Notes: generated by a model not told the origin, from the letters alone. A stretch of 51,606 bases of DNA from an uncultured Ruminiclostridium sp. (GCA_947630175.1 CANRGJ010000014.1:1-51606), one strand, 5' to 3'; shown: positions 15,691 through 24,743, numbered from the stretch's first letter. Made by a program: numbers and translations.

Positions 15691-16692
15691 TCACTTCAAA
15701 TATTCTGAAAAGAAACTCTCCAGTTTGTCAAAGGGAACAGCGTTTTTTCCTCCGCCGTCGTACAGATCGGTATGAACGGCGTCGGGAATAATCAAAAGCT
15801 CTTTGTTGTCCGCATATTTGCTGTCCCTTGTCATTTCAGCAAAAGCGTCCTTGGAAAAATAGCAGGAGTGCGCCTTTTCTCCGTGCATAACAAGAACTGC
15901 GCTGTGAATTTCATTGCTGTATTTCAGTATAGGCTGATTCATAAAGGACTGACAGCCGATTACGTTCCACCCGCCGTTGGAGTTAAGCGAGCGCTTATGA
16001 TAACCGCGTTTTGTTTTATAGTAGTCGTAATAATCCTTTACAAAGAACGGCGCATCATCGGGCAGCGGGTCAACTACCCCTCCTCCAAGCTGATATTCTC
16101 CTGATTTCAGATCTTCAAGCCTTTGCCTGCACATTGCCGCTTTTTTCTCATATCGTGCCTCTTCGCTGTTCTCACCGTCAAAGTAGCCGTTTGCATTTAC
16201 CCTTGACATATCGTACATTGTGGAAGCCACCGTCGCCTTTATCCTTGTGTCCAAAGCCGCCGTATTCAACGCCATACCGCCCCAGCCGCAGATACCGATA
16301 ATGCCTATCCTGTCAGGGTCAACTTTTTCGTTAAGTGACAGAAAATCCACCGCCGCCATAAAGTCCTCGGTATTTATATCGGGAGACGCCATATATCTCA
16401 CATTTCCTCCGCTTTCCCCAGTGAATGACGGGTCAAAGGCAATAGTCAGAAACCCTCTTTCCGCCATTGTCTGAGCGTACAGCCCTGAGCATTGCTCCTT
16501 TACCGCACCGAAAGGACCGCATACCGCAATTGCGGGCAGCCGCCCCTCCTTTTCCTTTGGCACGTACATATCCGCCGCCAGCGTTATCCCGTATCGGTTC
16601 ACAAATGTCACCTTGCAGTGCTCGGTTTTGTCGCTTTTCGGAAAGGTCTTGTCCCATTCCTCGGTCAGCTTAAGCTCTTCTTTTTTGATCAT
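15691..16692 (-). CDS. Alpha/beta hydrolase with cysteine in the nucleophile elbow
   Basis: 333 residues, cytoplasmic. Oxyanion region CGPFGAVKEQCSG, strand-loop FDPSFTGESGG, nucleophile elbow GIIGICGWGGMALN where Cys replaces the usual Ser, and catalytic His in PDAVHTDLYDGGG. This resembles dienelactone-hydrolase-like proteins of gut anaerobes. The substrate is unknown. It lies in an operon with the flavodoxin-DUF362 lipoprotein downstream and a 71-residue protein upstream (23-bp gap) and is divergent from a LysR gene, so it is probably LysR-controlled. Ribosome site GAAAGGAAG. Confidence 0.88.
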   Translation of the reverse strand: MIKKEELKLTEEWDKTFPKSDKTEHCKVTFVNRYGITLAADMYVPKEKEGRLPAIAVCGPFGAVKEQCSGLYAQTMAERGFLTIAFDPSFTGESGGNVRYMASPDINTEDFMAAVDFLSLNEKVDPDRIGIIGICGWGGMALNTAALDTRIKATVASTMYDMSRVNANGYFDGENSEEARYEKKAAMCRQRLEDLKSGEYQLGGGVVDPLPDDAPFFVKDYYDYYKTKRGYHKRSLNSNGGWNVIGCQSFMNQPILKYSNEIHSAVLVMHGEKAHSCYFSKDAFAEMTRDSKYADNKELLIIPDAVHTDLYDGGGKNAVPFDKLESFFSEYLK

Positions 16693-16715
16693 GATAATGC
16701 CTTCCTTTCAGTAAT

Positions 16716-16931
16716 TTATTTGTATCTTTCGGTTTGACGTATAAGATAGTCGATCCGGTCTACCCGCTTCTGGCTTTCGTGCATTTTTTCCAGCAATTCC
16801 GCACGGCATCTTTTCAAATGCCTTGTCAGCTCTTCGGGACTGTCCATAAGCCTTTTTGCGCCGTCTATATCCTCTTTTGAGCAGCCTGCGTCCGCCATTC
16901 CAGCAAGCAGATATTCTTCTTTCCCACTCAT
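16716..16931 (-). CDS. Small helical protein, first gene of LysR-linked operon
   Basis: 71 residues, mostly helical: SGKEEYLLAGMADAGCSKED, then a Lys/Arg-rich helix ending RVDRIDYLIRQTERYK. I recognise it as a type common in gut Clostridia beside redox or hydrolase genes and LysR regulators, always without known function. Ribosome site AAAGGAG 7 nt upstream. Short length and a strong operon context support it as real. Confidence 0.75.
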   Translation of the reverse strand: MSGKEEYLLAGMADAGCSKEDIDGAKRLMDSPEELTRHLKRCRAELLEKMHESQKRVDRIDYLIRQTERYK

Positions 16932-16952
16932 AAGTATCTCCTTTCTGTTTAT

Positions 16953-17022
16953 ATTGTAGCATATTGACTTTTCCTCTGCAAATAGTTATAATGAATATCG
17001 TGATATTCTTTTTTAGAATATC
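16953..17022. promoter_or_regulatory. Overlapping divergent promoters with three LysR half-sites
   Basis: Plus strand: TTGACT (16964-16969), 17 bp, TATAAT (16987-16992) for the LysR gene. Minus strand: TTGCAG (16981-16976), 17 bp, TACAAT (16958-16953) for the operon. Half-sites GAATATC (16993-16999), GATATTC (17002-17008) and GAATATC (17016-17022) alternate in orientation; the last two give ATTC-N7-GAAT, a T-N11-A LysR box. The sites begin right after the LysR -10 box (autorepression) and lie about 12-40 bp upstream of the operon's -35 box (activation). Confidence 0.75.
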
Positions 17023-17053
17023 AAATCTATGATAAAGCAAAAGGCACAGCATT

Positions 17054-17941
17054 ATGGAGATACGTTCATTAAAATACTTTCTCGCCGTAGCAAGAGAGGA
17101 GAATATGACAAAGGCGGCTGACTTCCTGCACGTTACTCAGCCTACCATTTCAAAAACCATTCGCACTTTAGAGGACGAGCTTGGAAAAAAGCTGTTTATT
17201 CGGCACAGCTTCAGTATAGAGCTTACCCAGGAGGGTCAGCTCCTCCGTGACAGAGCAGAGGACTTGCTTACAATGGCGGATAAGATCGAAAAGGAGTTTC
17301 TCTCTCTGGACAACGTTACAGGCGGAGAATTGTTCCTTGGCCTTGCAGAATCCTATCAAATAAGATACCTTGCAAGAGAAATACGAAAACTGAAAAACAT
17401 CTGTCCGGGACTTAAATATCACATTACCAGCGGCGACACCGAGCAGGTCACCGAAAAGCTGGACAAGGGGATACTTGATTTTGCCGTACTATGTGATACT
17501 CCCGACAGCCGCAAATACGAATATATCCCGTTCCCCGAGCCCGACGTCTGGGGCGTTGTTATGCCTAAGGATTTTTATCTTGCAAAAAAAGAGACCGTCT
17601 GCGTGGACAATCTTATCGGAATACCGTTATTTACCTCCGAGCAGGGCTGGGAAAACGACATAAGCAGGTGGTGCGGTGAGAGGCTGAGCGAGCTTCATCT
17701 TGAAGGCACCTTTCGCCTTGCCTACAACGCCTCGGTATTTGTAAAAGAAGGACTCGGCTGTATGCTGACTTTGAACGATCTGATAAATACCTCTTCGGAA
17801 AACGGACTTGTGTTTCGCCCGCTTTATCCGAGACTTGAAACAAAGCTGTTTCTCATCTGGAACAAATATCAGACCTTCACCCCTATCGGAGAAAGATTTC
17901 TGGCGCAGGTAAAAAACGGCTTTGCCCAATATTCTGTATAA
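17054..17941 (+). CDS. LysR-family transcriptional regulator
   Basis: 295 residues, normal length. N-terminal winged helix MEIRSLKYFLAVAREENMTKAADFLHVTQPTISKTI..., linker helix, then a two-lobed effector domain (PGLKYHITSGDTEQVTEKLDKGILDFAVLCDT). Divergent from the small-protein/hydrolase/flavodoxin-DUF362 operon and sharing a 122-bp control region with clear LysR boxes, so that operon is the likely target. The effector is unknown. The ribosome site (AAAAGG) is weaker than elsewhere, in line with low expression. Confidence 0.93.
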   Translation: MEIRSLKYFLAVAREENMTKAADFLHVTQPTISKTIRTLEDELGKKLFIRHSFSIELTQEGQLLRDRAEDLLTMADKIEKEFLSLDNVTGGELFLGLAESYQIRYLAREIRKLKNICPGLKYHITSGDTEQVTEKLDKGILDFAVLCDTPDSRKYEYIPFPEPDVWGVVMPKDFYLAKKETVCVDNLIGIPLFTSEQGWENDISRWCGERLSELHLEGTFRLAYNASVFVKEGLGCMLTLNDLINTSSENGLVFRPLYPRLETKLFLIWNKYQTFTPIGERFLAQVKNGFAQYSV

Positions 17942-17944
17942 AAA

Positions 17945-17975
17945 ATCCCCGCATTTCAAATGCGGGGATCTGTTT
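17945..17975. terminator. Bidirectional terminator
   Basis: ATCCCCGCA and TGCGGGGAT, extended by TTT/AAA, form a strong hairpin (17945-17969) followed by TGTTTT; it lies between convergent genes. Confidence 0.88.
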
Positions 17976-17978
17976 TAT

Positions 17979-19472
17979 TTACGCTGCGTCATCTTCATAT
18001 CCGTCCTGACCGTACTGCGAAATTTCGTCGAAATAATCAGTATCGGGAAAATCAAAAAGCTGACTTATAAACACAGACAAATCATTCATAAATTGAATGG
18101 CTGCAGGATCTTCACTTCCTCCCACAATGCTTTTTAGCAGACCTTCAATGTTCGTATATTCTCCCTCCGAAAGCTGAGGAAGGTCTTTATACTGCAAATC
18201 TGACGGAGAAATAACAATATCTGCGCTGCAAATATTCGGCAGGGAAATAAGCAGTTTTTTGTTTTCTCCCTCCCTGCTCAACTCCGCTTTTACTTCATAT
18301 TCTTTTATTTTTGCAGAAACCGTTCCCTCAAACAAGGAGTCCGTGACAGCTATTCCGCTGTATTCAACGGTAAATTCTTCCTCATTGTGGGAGTAAACTG
18401 CGTTCCCGCTGTGGCGAACGCCATCGGCGGTGTCCGTCACTGTAAAATATTCGTCTATGATTTTGTCTTTTCCCTCGCCGTAATAAATGACTCTGCCGTT
18501 TTCTGCGGAAATATCAAATATCCTTGTATAGATTTCGTTTCCGCTTTTTCCGTCAATCGCCGTTATATCACGTCCCATAACGGTATTGTTTTTCATATAC
18601 ACTGTCATTTCAAAGCTCGTGCCATGTTCAGCGCCGCTTATTATTTTATCCAGACTCTCAAGTTCCCATTCAATGTCCATAGCCTTAATAACGTCTTCTC
18701 TGCTTAGATCTTCTTCCGAGAATTTACCGTACAATTCGACCAAAGCGTCCATAAATGAGTCGTTGTTTATAAGATTTTCAATAAACGCTTTTTCCAGCGT
18801 TGCAGTTTGGACCTCTGACAGCTTTATTTCGGAAATATCCGCCTTGTATGTAACGCCGTTCAGATCAATATCCTTGTTTTTTTGCACCTCAACTTCGCCT
18901 ATCATCTGAAAATATTCCCCGCAGGTGTCGTCAGCCGCCCTGGCCACAGCAGTTATCAGCTTTGAATAAAGCTCTGCGTTCTGTGTATTCATGCCGCTTG
19001 TTATCATCAGATATACAGAAGAAATATCAGGAAACAGCAGAGTTATGCTTCCGTCCTCCTTGCTCCACAGCTCTGCGCTCAGCTTTTTGTCGCCCACAGC
19101 AAGATTTATGATGTTGTAAATGTTCTTTCCGTCAACAGCGCAGTCGTAGTCAAAGCTGATCTGTGAATTGCCGAGCATCTCCTGCACCTGCTGATTTGCT
19201 GCGGTAAATTGTGCGTTTATGTGCTGACCTTGCTGAGCAGCTTCCACGTTTTCAGCTATTTGCGAGAGAGCGCCGAATGTATCCGCAATATATCTTTTTT
19301 CAGCGTCCTTATAGCTCCTTTTTCCTGCCAGTATGAGCAGAACGATAACCACAGCCGCAATTATAACAACGGAAACGATAGGGATTATTACAGCGGCAGG
19401 ATTTATCTTTTTCTTCGGAGCTGGAAAAAGAGGCTGCTGATATTCCTGATAGAAATTTTGATTTTGTTCCAT
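17979..19472 (-). CDS. Membrane-anchored extracellular protein of unknown function
   Basis: 497 residues: Gln/Tyr-rich cytoplasmic start, basic KKK, one membrane segment (PAAVIIPIVSVVIIAAVVIVLLILAG) and a long extracytoplasmic part of alternating strands (YDCAVDGKNIYNIINLAVGDKKLSAELWS). The overall plan (single anchor, large beta domain, acidic tail) resembles DUF6583-type proteins of Ruminococcus, but that assignment is uncertain. Ribosome site GAAAGGAG; its own promoter lies at 19532-19560. Single gene. Confidence 0.75.
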   Translation of the reverse strand: MEQNQNFYQEYQQPLFPAPKKKINPAAVIIPIVSVVIIAAVVIVLLILAGKRSYKDAEKRYIADTFGALSQIAENVEAAQQGQHINAQFTAANQQVQEMLGNSQISFDYDCAVDGKNIYNIINLAVGDKKLSAELWSKEDGSITLLFPDISSVYLMITSGMNTQNAELYSKLITAVARAADDTCGEYFQMIGEVEVQKNKDIDLNGVTYKADISEIKLSEVQTATLEKAFIENLINNDSFMDALVELYGKFSEEDLSREDVIKAMDIEWELESLDKIISGAEHGTSFEMTVYMKNNTVMGRDITAIDGKSGNEIYTRIFDISAENGRVIYYGEGKDKIIDEYFTVTDTADGVRHSGNAVYSHNEEEFTVEYSGIAVTDSLFEGTVSAKIKEYEVKAELSREGENKKLLISLPNICSADIVISPSDLQYKDLPQLSEGEYTNIEGLLKSIVGGSEDPAAIQFMNDLSVFISQLFDFPDTDYFDEISQYGQDGYEDDAA

Positions 19473-19531
19473 ATTTACTCCTTTCGGAAAGCGGAAAATA
19501 TACCGATAAAAATGCCTTTTATATAAAATGA

Positions 19532-19560
19532 ATTATATCATTTTTATATACTTTTTTCAA
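19532..19560 (-). promoter_or_regulatory. SigmaA promoter of the minus-strand gene 17979-19472
   Basis: Minus strand TTGAAA (19560-19555), 17 bp, TATAAT (19537-19532). Confidence 0.75.
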
Positions 19561-19564
19561 TACC

Positions 19565-19593
19565 TTGCAATAAAATTCATTTTGTGATAATAT
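19565..19593 (+). promoter_or_regulatory. SigmaA promoter of the flavodoxin-type reductase gene
   Basis: TTGCAA (19565-19570), 17 bp, TAATAT (19588-19593). It is back-to-back with the divergent promoter, 4 bp apart. Confidence 0.65.
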
Positions 19594-19633
19594 AGATATA
19601 CGGCAAAACACAGTGAAAGGACGGAAACATAAT

Positions 19634-20251
19634 ATGAAAGTTACAGCCATAAACGGAAGTCCCCGCAAAAACGGCAACACCTACCTCGCTTTAAAGCGTG
19701 TGTGCGACGAGCTGGAAAAGCAGGGAATTGAGACCGAGATACTTCAGGTGGGAAGCGAAAGCTATACGGGCTGCCGTGCCTGCGGAGCCTGCGCAAAACT
19801 GGGAAAATGCGCCTTCGGCGATAAGGACGGATCAAACGAAATTGCTGAAAAGCTGGCGGCTTCAGACGGTATACTGATAGGCTCCCCGGTTTACTACGGA
19901 GACATAAACGGCACATTAAAATGCCTTCTCGACCGAGTATTTTACAGCAGGGGCAGAGATTTCCGCTTCAAGCCGGGCGCGGCGGTAGTTGCTCTTCGCA
20001 GAGGCGGCGCTATCCATACATACCACACCATCAACAATTATTTCGGAATAACCGAGATGATACAGGTCCCCTCTATCTACTGGAACGACGTTCACGGTGC
20101 GGCAGTCGGCGAATGTGAGCAGGACGAAGAGGCTATGGATATGATGTACGCCATAGGCAGAAATATGGCGTATCTGCTGAAAATGAAAGAAGCAAGCAAC
20201 GTTCAGCCTCCTGAGCCTTTTACAAAGACTAAGACCAATTTCATAAGATAA
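19634..20251 (+). CDS. NAD(P)H-dependent FMN reductase / flavodoxin-family protein
   Basis: 205 residues. FMN-binding loop INGSPRKNGNT near the start and the second loop GSPVYYGDINGTLK; between them a CxxCGxCxxxGKC cluster (GCRACGACAKLGKC) typical of iron-sulfur-flavoprotein-related reductases of anaerobes. Cytoplasmic electron carrier or quinone/nitro-reductase; the substrate is unknown. Start at 19634; the in-frame ATG at 19613 lies within the GAAAGGA ribosome site. Confidence 0.9.
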   Translation: MKVTAINGSPRKNGNTYLALKRVCDELEKQGIETEILQVGSESYTGCRACGACAKLGKCAFGDKDGSNEIAEKLAASDGILIGSPVYYGDINGTLKCLLDRVFYSRGRDFRFKPGAAVVALRRGGAIHTYHTINNYFGITEMIQVPSIYWNDVHGAAVGECEQDEEAMDMMYAIGRNMAYLLKMKEASNVQPPEPFTKTKTNFIR

Positions 20252-20265
20252 CAATTTCACATTTT

Positions 20266-20308
20266 CCCCTGCCTGTCAGCATATACTTGACAAGCAGGGG
20301 GTATTTTT
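20266..20308 (+). promoter_or_regulatory. Attenuator-like hairpin overlapping the symporter ribosome site
   Basis: CCCCTGCCTGTCA (20266-20278) pairs with TGACAAGCAGGGG (20288-20300) with a single mismatch, followed by GTATTTTTAT. The right arm contains AGGGGG, the ribosome site of the gene starting at 20309, and the hairpin plus T-run also has terminator form for the preceding gene. Either reading predicts that symporter expression depends on opening this stem. Confidence 0.65.
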
Positions 20309-21649
20309 ATGATACAATGGCTTAACGACAACATAATATGGGGACCTCCCATGCTGGTGATATACCTGCTGACAGGCGTCATATTCACCGTAAAGCTCCG
20401 CTTTTCACAGCTTACCAACTTAAAAGGGATTTTCAGATCAACTCTTTTCAGCGGAGAAAAGTCAGACGACGGGAAAAACCTTTCTCCCTTGCAGACCCTC
20501 ACCTCCGCTTTAGCAACAACTCTCGGCACGGGAAACATAGTAGCAGTAGGAGCAGCTGTTGCGATAGGCGGAGCTGGAGCAGTATTCTGGATGCTTTTGT
20601 CTGCTTTTCTGGGAATGGCTACCTGCTACGCCGAAAACGTTCTGGGAATGAAATACCGCAAAGTTCGTCCCGACGGCAGCTATTTCGGCGGAGCATTCCA
20701 CTACATAACCGCCGCCTTCGGCACAGATAAAGCAGGCAAGCTGTATGCTGTCCTTTGCGCAGTGGCGGCAATAGGTATGGGCAATATGACCCAGATAAAT
20801 GCTATGTCCAACGCCCTCAACAGCGCCTTTTCCGTTCCAAAGCCTATTATCGGCGCCGTTGCCGCCATAATCCTCGCAATTCTGATTTTCGGCGGCGTCC
20901 GCCTTTTCGGCAAGGTAACAGAAAAGCTGATACCCGTAATATCCGCCGTATACGTTCTGGGCTGTGTAGCGGTGATATTTATGAACGTCACCTCTCTCCC
21001 CACCGTCTTTCTTCGTATAGTCACAGAAGCTTTTGATTTTCGCGCCGCCGCAGGAGGAATTTTCGGTTCGGTAATGCTGAGAAGTATGAGCTGGGGCTTT
21101 CGACGCGGTATCTTCTCCAATGAAGCAGGGCTGGGCAGTACGGTAATGCTTAATACCGCCACCTCCTCCAATGACAGCGAAAAGCAGGGAATGTGGGCTA
21201 TGCTGCAAGTCTTTTTTGACACGATAGTTATGTGTACCCTGACCGCCCTTGCCTTGCTTGCAACAGGCGCGGACAAAGTTGCCACAGACGGCGTCAGCAA
21301 CGCCGTTTACGCCTTCTCAGCGGTTTTCGGTGATTTTTCCTCCGCTTTTGTAGCAATAGCGATAACAATATTCGCCATAACCACCGCCGCAGGCTGGTCG
21401 GTTTACGGCTCGTCCTCGCTGGAATACCTCACAGGCGGAAAAGGCAAAAAGCTATATCTTCTCCTTTTCGCTCTGGCGGCTCCAATAGGCGCAACGATGG
21501 ATCTTGAAACCGTCTGGCAGCTTTGCGACCTGCTGAACGGCATAATGGCAGTCCCGAACCTGCCCGCAATACTTATCCTCTCCTCGCAGGTCACCCTCCC
21601 GCAAATTTTGCGTCGTGATTTTCCCAAGCGCCAAAGAAAGCCCACATAA
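20309..21649 (+). CDS. Sodium:alanine/glycine symporter (AGCS family)
   Basis: 446 residues with about eleven membrane segments. Family hallmarks are TTLGTGNIVAVGAAVAIGGAGA, the segment with YFGGAFHYI, and SNEAGLGSTVM with its acidic residue. Imports small neutral amino acids with Na+. Starts inside the hairpin described at 20266-20308, 57 bp after the reductase gene. Ends at a terminator (21653-21690). Confidence 0.93.
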   Translation: MIQWLNDNIIWGPPMLVIYLLTGVIFTVKLRFSQLTNLKGIFRSTLFSGEKSDDGKNLSPLQTLTSALATTLGTGNIVAVGAAVAIGGAGAVFWMLLSAFLGMATCYAENVLGMKYRKVRPDGSYFGGAFHYITAAFGTDKAGKLYAVLCAVAAIGMGNMTQINAMSNALNSAFSVPKPIIGAVAAIILAILIFGGVRLFGKVTEKLIPVISAVYVLGCVAVIFMNVTSLPTVFLRIVTEAFDFRAAAGGIFGSVMLRSMSWGFRRGIFSNEAGLGSTVMLNTATSSNDSEKQGMWAMLQVFFDTIVMCTLTALALLATGADKVATDGVSNAVYAFSAVFGDFSSAFVAIAITIFAITTAAGWSVYGSSSLEYLTGGKGKKLYLLLFALAAPIGATMDLETVWQLCDLLNGIMAVPNLPAILILSSQVTLPQILRRDFPKRQRKPT

Positions 21650-21652
21650 GAC

Positions 21653-21690
21653 ACAAAGCCGTTATTTAAGATAACGGCTTTGTTTTTCAC
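21653..21690 (+). terminator. Rho-independent terminator
   Basis: ACAAAGCCGTTAT (21653-21665) and ATAACGGCTTTGT (21671-21683), then TTTT. Confidence 0.9.
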
Positions 21691-21710
21691 TAAAATTTAA
21701 CAAATTGCTA

Positions 21711-21739
21711 TTGACCCGCCGCGAAAAATGTTATATAAT
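21711..21739 (+). promoter_or_regulatory. SigmaA promoter of pckG
   Basis: TTGACC (21711-21716), 17 bp, TATAAT (21734-21739), about 70 nt before the ATG. No operator palindrome was seen nearby. Confidence 0.8.
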
Positions 21740-21812
21740 AATATTGTTATTGATTATCCAACAACTGCCTGAAAAGGCATAAAATTAAACAAAAGAAAAG
21801 GAGAAAAAACCA

Positions 21813-23621
21813 ATGCCGATGACAAACAATCAGAATGTATTGAAATGGGTAGAGGAAATGCAGGCTCTCACCAAGCCTGACAAAGTAGTCTGGATCGACG
21901 GCAGTGAAGAGCAGCTCAACGCTCTCAGAGACGAAGCCGTAGCCACAGGCGAAATGCAAAGACTCAACCCCGAAAAGCTCCCCGGCTGTCTGTATCACAG
22001 AACTAAGCCCAACGACGTAGCCCGTGTTGAGGACAGGACTTTCATCTGCACTAGCAAGAAAGAAAACGCAGGTCCTACCAACAACTGGTGCGACCCCAAG
22101 GAAATGTACGCAAAGCTGACTCCTATGTACGACGGAGTTATGAAGGGAAGAACTATGTACGTTATCCCTTATTCCATGGGACCTATCGGTTCTCCTCTTG
22201 CAAAGGTGGGCGTTGAGCTGACCGACTCTATCTACGTTGTACTGAATATGGATATAATGACCAGAATGGGCGCTCAGGCGTTCAAAAACCTGGGCGACGA
22301 AAGCAACGACTTCGTAAGAGGACTTCACTCCAAAGCAAATGTTGACCCCGAGGGAAGATACATCGTTCAGTTCCCTGAGGACAACACTATCTGGAGCATA
22401 AACTCCGCTTACGGTGGAAACGTTCTGCTGGGCAAGAAGTGCTTTGCCCTTCGTATAGCATCTTACCAGGGCTGGAAGGAAGGCTGGATGGCTGAGCATA
22501 TGCTTATCCTCGGTATTGAAAAGCCCGACGGCGACATCAAGTATGTTACTGCCGCATTCCCCTCTGCCTGCGGCAAGACCAACCTTGCAATGCTCATTCC
22601 TCCCGAGGGATACAGAAACAAGGGCTACAAGGTATGGACAGTAGGCGACGACATCGCCTGGCTGAAGCAGGGCGAGGACGGCAAGCTGTACGCTATCAAC
22701 CCCGAGAACGGCTTCTTCGGCGTTGCTCCGGGAACAAACGCAAAGTCCAACTTCAACGCTCTTGAATCCACAAAGAAGAACACCATCTTCACAAACGTTG
22801 CAATAAACAACGACGACAACACCGTTTGGTGGGAAGGACTTGACAAGAATCCTCCCGTAAACGCCACCGAATGGAAAGGCGCAAAGGTAAACGGCAAGGA
22901 ATACACTGCAGTTATCGGCGCAGACGGCAAGCCTCAGAAGCTGGCTCACCCCAACAGCCGCTTTACTGCTCCTGCGGAGAATTGCCCCTGCATTTCCAAG
23001 GAATTTAACAATCCTCAGGGCGTTCCCATTTCCGCTATGATATTCGGCGGACGCAGAGCAAAGACTGCTCCTCTGGTATATCAGAGCTTTGACTGGAACC
23101 ACGGCGTGTTTGTTGGCTCAATAATGGCGTCCGAAACAACCGCCGCCGCCGCAGGCGCAGTAGGCGTAGTACGCCGCGACCCTATGGCAATGCTTCCTTT
23201 CTGCGGCTACAATATGGCTGATTACTGGCAGCACTGGGTAGATATGGGCGTAAAGCTGGGCGAGAATGCTCCTAAGATATTCAACGTAAACTGGTTCAGA
23301 ACTGACGACGAAGGTCACTTCATCTGGCCGGGATTCGGCGACAATATGCGTGTCCTGGACTGGATAATCCAGCGCGTAGAGGGCAAGGTAGACGCAGTTG
23401 AGACCGCTATCGGCTACGAGCCCAAGCCCGAGGATATAAACATTGAAGGACTTGAGGACGACGGTATCACCGTTGACGTTGTAAAGGAACTCCTTTCCGT
23501 AGACGTTGACTGCTGGAAAGAGGACGTAAAGGGAATCAAGGAATTTTACGCCAAATTTGGCGACAAGCTCCCCGAAGAGATGAAGAAACAGCTTGCCGGT
23601 CTTGAGGAAAGACTGGGCTGA
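21813..23621 (+). CDS. pckG: Phosphoenolpyruvate carboxykinase (GTP)
   Basis: 602 residues, the usual length of the GTP-dependent enzyme. Converts oxaloacetate and GTP to PEP, CO2 and GDP; in fermentative rumen or gut Clostridia it runs toward oxaloacetate, feeding succinate formation. P-loop AFPSACGKTNLAM, PEP/CO2-binding and metal-site sequence (GDDIAWLK, ISYYG-type mobile region) and FGGRRAKTAPLVYQ are present. Strong ribosome site AAGGAG. Codon choice is strongly biased, consistent with high expression. It is monocistronic between its own promoter and terminator. Confidence 0.97.
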   Translation: MPMTNNQNVLKWVEEMQALTKPDKVVWIDGSEEQLNALRDEAVATGEMQRLNPEKLPGCLYHRTKPNDVARVEDRTFICTSKKENAGPTNNWCDPKEMYAKLTPMYDGVMKGRTMYVIPYSMGPIGSPLAKVGVELTDSIYVVLNMDIMTRMGAQAFKNLGDESNDFVRGLHSKANVDPEGRYIVQFPEDNTIWSINSAYGGNVLLGKKCFALRIASYQGWKEGWMAEHMLILGIEKPDGDIKYVTAAFPSACGKTNLAMLIPPEGYRNKGYKVWTVGDDIAWLKQGEDGKLYAINPENGFFGVAPGTNAKSNFNALESTKKNTIFTNVAINNDDNTVWWEGLDKNPPVNATEWKGAKVNGKEYTAVIGADGKPQKLAHPNSRFTAPAENCPCISKEFNNPQGVPISAMIFGGRRAKTAPLVYQSFDWNHGVFVGSIMASETTAAAAGAVGVVRRDPMAMLPFCGYNMADYWQHWVDMGVKLGENAPKIFNVNWFRTDDEGHFIWPGFGDNMRVLDWIIQRVEGKVDAVETAIGYEPKPEDINIEGLEDDGITVDVVKELLSVDVDCWKEDVKGIKEFYAKFGDKLPEEMKKQLAGLEERLG

Positions 23622-23640
23622 TAATTTTAAAGCAACAACA

Positions 23641-23673
23641 AAGCAGGCATACAAAAGTATGCCTGCTTTTTAT
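23641..23673. terminator. Bidirectional terminator
   Basis: AAGCAGGCATAC (23641-23652) and GTATGCCTGCTT (23657-23668) followed by TTTATT. Confidence 0.9.
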
Positions 23674-23683
23674 TATTGAAATA

Positions 23684-24727
23684 TTAAGCTTCTGATTTGT
23701 CCTCTTCCTTTTTTCCGCCGAAATCTGCTCTTTTATTTACATACAGCGACACCGCCATACCTGCGATTATCGCCAGATAGAAGGTGAGAAATCTCCATAT
23801 TACCGTTGAAAGGCTTACGTAGCTGCCGAATATCCTGCCGTAAAACAGCACGTAGCTTCCTTCCGCCGCACCAAGCGCTCCCGGCAGGGGAACGAACGCC
23901 GAGATCATACTAACAAACGCCTGACAGGAGATGATAGTCAGAAAATCCCAGCCGCTAAGCCCAAACGCAAGATATATAACATAAGAGATACCAAAGAAAA
24001 TAGTCAACTGTATCATGGTGAAAAAGCACATTTTCAGCAAAAGCACAGGGCGTTTTTTTATGAACTGGAAATTTTCATAGTACATTTCCATTTCATCGTC
24101 CATATATTTTATTTTAGCGTCCACGTCCTTGATGATGTGTATTTTACCCAGCAGCCTTACAATGAAGTGCGCTATCTTCGTGGTAGGCTTTCTGAAAAAC
24201 GCCAGCATAAGCAGTCCTGCGATGACCGCTGTGTTCACGATAAAACCGATTATTACCAGCGGCAGCATAAGCGGACTTGTTTCAGTGACATAATTTAGCC
24301 TGAAAATAAGTATCACTATGGAATATACCGTAAGCACCGCCTGATAAATGATAAACTTGCTCAACAGCGCCGTCAGCGCCGAGCCCAGCTTCATTCCGAA
24401 CTTCACTAAATAATACGCCTGAATAGGTTGTCCGCCCGAGGCAAAAGGAGTAATGCAGTTGAAATACTGCCCTATCATTGACGTTGTAAAGCTGTCCTTG
24501 AATTTGCACTGCGGGTAAACTTCCTTTGACACCAGATGAAGTATCAGCGACTCCAGCAGCCAGTACAGGACCATACACCCCACCGCCAACAGCAGGTATT
24601 GTAGCTTTGCGCTGCATAGCGCTTCCCATATCGCCTTCGGATCGTCCACAAAAAACAGGAAAACTATCATCACCACGAAAGCTATCCCGCAGATTATTAG
24701 ATTCAGCTTTTTGGGTTTATTGTTCAT
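23684..24727 (-). CDS. Flippase-like membrane protein (LPG synthase TM-domain family)
   Basis: 347 residues with about eight membrane helices. Conserved marks of the MprF N-terminal/UPF0104 family are FNCITPFASGGQPIQAYYLVK and FVPLPGALGAAEGSYVLFY. These proteins lack the synthase domain and are presumed to move lipids or lipid-linked sugars across the membrane. It follows the glycosyltransferase gene by 16 bp in one operon, so the pair likely makes and moves one glycolipid. Highly charged C-terminal tail (GGKKEEDKSE). Confidence 0.88.
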   Translation of the reverse strand: MNNKPKKLNLIICGIAFVVMIVFLFFVDDPKAIWEALCSAKLQYLLLAVGCMVLYWLLESLILHLVSKEVYPQCKFKDSFTTSMIGQYFNCITPFASGGQPIQAYYLVKFGMKLGSALTALLSKFIIYQAVLTVYSIVILIFRLNYVTETSPLMLPLVIIGFIVNTAVIAGLLMLAFFRKPTTKIAHFIVRLLGKIHIIKDVDAKIKYMDDEMEMYYENFQFIKKRPVLLLKMCFFTMIQLTIFFGISYVIYLAFGLSGWDFLTIISCQAFVSMISAFVPLPGALGAAEGSYVLFYGRIFGSYVSLSTVIWRFLTFYLAIIAGMAVSLYVNKRADFGGKKEEDKSEA

Positions 24728-24743
24728 TGGAAAATCTCCGTAA

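Noticed and set aside
21747-23102. Long minus-strand reading frame opposite pckG
   Set aside because: Shadow of the strongly codon-biased pckG gene; no ribosome site and composition not protein-like.
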